Assembly (NCBI GenBank): GCA_022712475.1
Contig: JALAGK010000050.1
Span: forward strand, 1 to 8,352
Direction: 5' to 3'
DNA length: 8,352 bases
From: Enterobacteriaceae bacterium
Lineage (GTDB): Bacteria > Pseudomonadota > Gammaproteobacteria > Enterobacterales > Enterobacteriaceae
Shown here: positions 8,227 to 8,352 of the stretch, in pieces
Layout of the letters: each line of letters opens with the position of its first letter
Numbering within the stretch: the stretch's first letter is position 1
The notes under the pieces: generated by a model
Databases searched by the model: none
Told to the model about the DNA's origin: nothing
Seen by the model: the letters and a program-made list of their open reading frames with translations, nothing else
Position numbers and translations under genes: made by a program

Positions 8227-8254
8227 TTGACTTATAAGTACCAGAAAGTAATAT
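8227..8254 (+). promoter_or_regulatory. serV: tRNA-Ser promoter with GC-rich discriminator
   Basis: TTGACT (8227-8232) and TAATAT (8249-8254) have a 16-base spacer. The bases after the -10 box, GTGCGCC, form the GC-rich discriminator typical of stable RNA promoters under stringent (ppGpp/DksA) control. Transcription should start near 8261, giving a 5' leader of about 50 bases that RNase processing would remove. Confidence 0.85.
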
Positions 8255-8313
8255 GTGCGCCATCGCAGCGACGATGAGCAAGTAGCTCTTCGAAGCACTC
8301 GAAAGAGGCGCGA

Positions 8314-8352
8314 GGTGAGGTGGCCGAGAGGCTGAAGGCGCTCCCCTGCTAA
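8314..8352 (+). tRNA. serV: tRNA-Ser (anticodon GCU), 5' part, cut by the right edge
   Basis: The gene starts GGTGAGGTGGCCGAGAGGCT, the acceptor 5' strand and D arm of a class II serine tRNA. CTCCC (8341-8345) is the 5' side of the anticodon stem, and the loop CTGCTAA (8346-8352) holds anticodon GCT at 8348-8350, reading AGC/AGU codons. The window stops at the end of the loop, so the rest of the anticodon stem, long variable arm, T arm and 3' end are missing. In E. coli this gene, serV, lies downstream of csrA and leads an operon with arginine tRNAs. The match over the visible part looks exact. Confidence 0.95.

Overview
The window carries a conserved chromosomal block of an enterobacterium (Enterobacterales, near the Escherichia/Enterobacter group). 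On the + strand it reads mltB - pncC - recA - recX - alaS - csrA - tRNA-Ser(GCU). Every intact protein aligns with its E. coli counterpart from end to end as far as I recall those sequences. CsrA appears to differ only near its C-terminus, AlaRS has the same internal numbering (875 residues against 876), and RecA differs mainly in its C-terminal domain and acidic tail. The RecA tail and a moderately diverged RecX argue against E. coli, Salmonella or Klebsiella themselves. I cannot name the genus from sequence alone.

Layout. Positions 1-974 hold a badly decayed mutS on the - strand that runs off the left edge. It has a lost start codon, several frameshifts, stops and at least one deletion. Positions 975-1328 are a spacer between this relic and mltB, which is divergently oriented. 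mltB (1329-2405) is a lipoprotein lytic transglycosylase. A perfect 9-bp hairpin separates it from pncC (2542-3039), the NMN amidohydrolase of pyridine nucleotide recycling. The recA promoter, with a LexA box filling its spacer, begins on the stop codon of pncC. recA (3132-4196) ends in a strong hairpin terminator and is followed by recX (4272-4766), its inhibitor. This is the usual SOS pair linked by partial read-through. alaS (4903-7530) and csrA (7764-7949) each end in their own terminator-like hairpin. A strong promoter with a GC-rich discriminator then leads into a serine tRNA gene cut by the right edge at the anticodon loop.

Function. The block combines recombination and SOS control (recA, recX, LexA box), cell-wall turnover (mltB), NAD salvage (pncC), tRNA charging (alaS), global post-transcriptional control (csrA) and a stable RNA gene. 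All are housekeeping genes. I see no insertion sequence, phage gene, CRISPR array or new defence-like system.

The one unusual item is the mutS relic. In several other gammaproteobacteria mutS lies next to pncC-recA, whereas in E. coli the srl, hyc and other genes lie between them. The relic may therefore be the ancestral mutS dying in place, or a decayed duplicate. Whether the genome keeps another functional mutS is the main open question.
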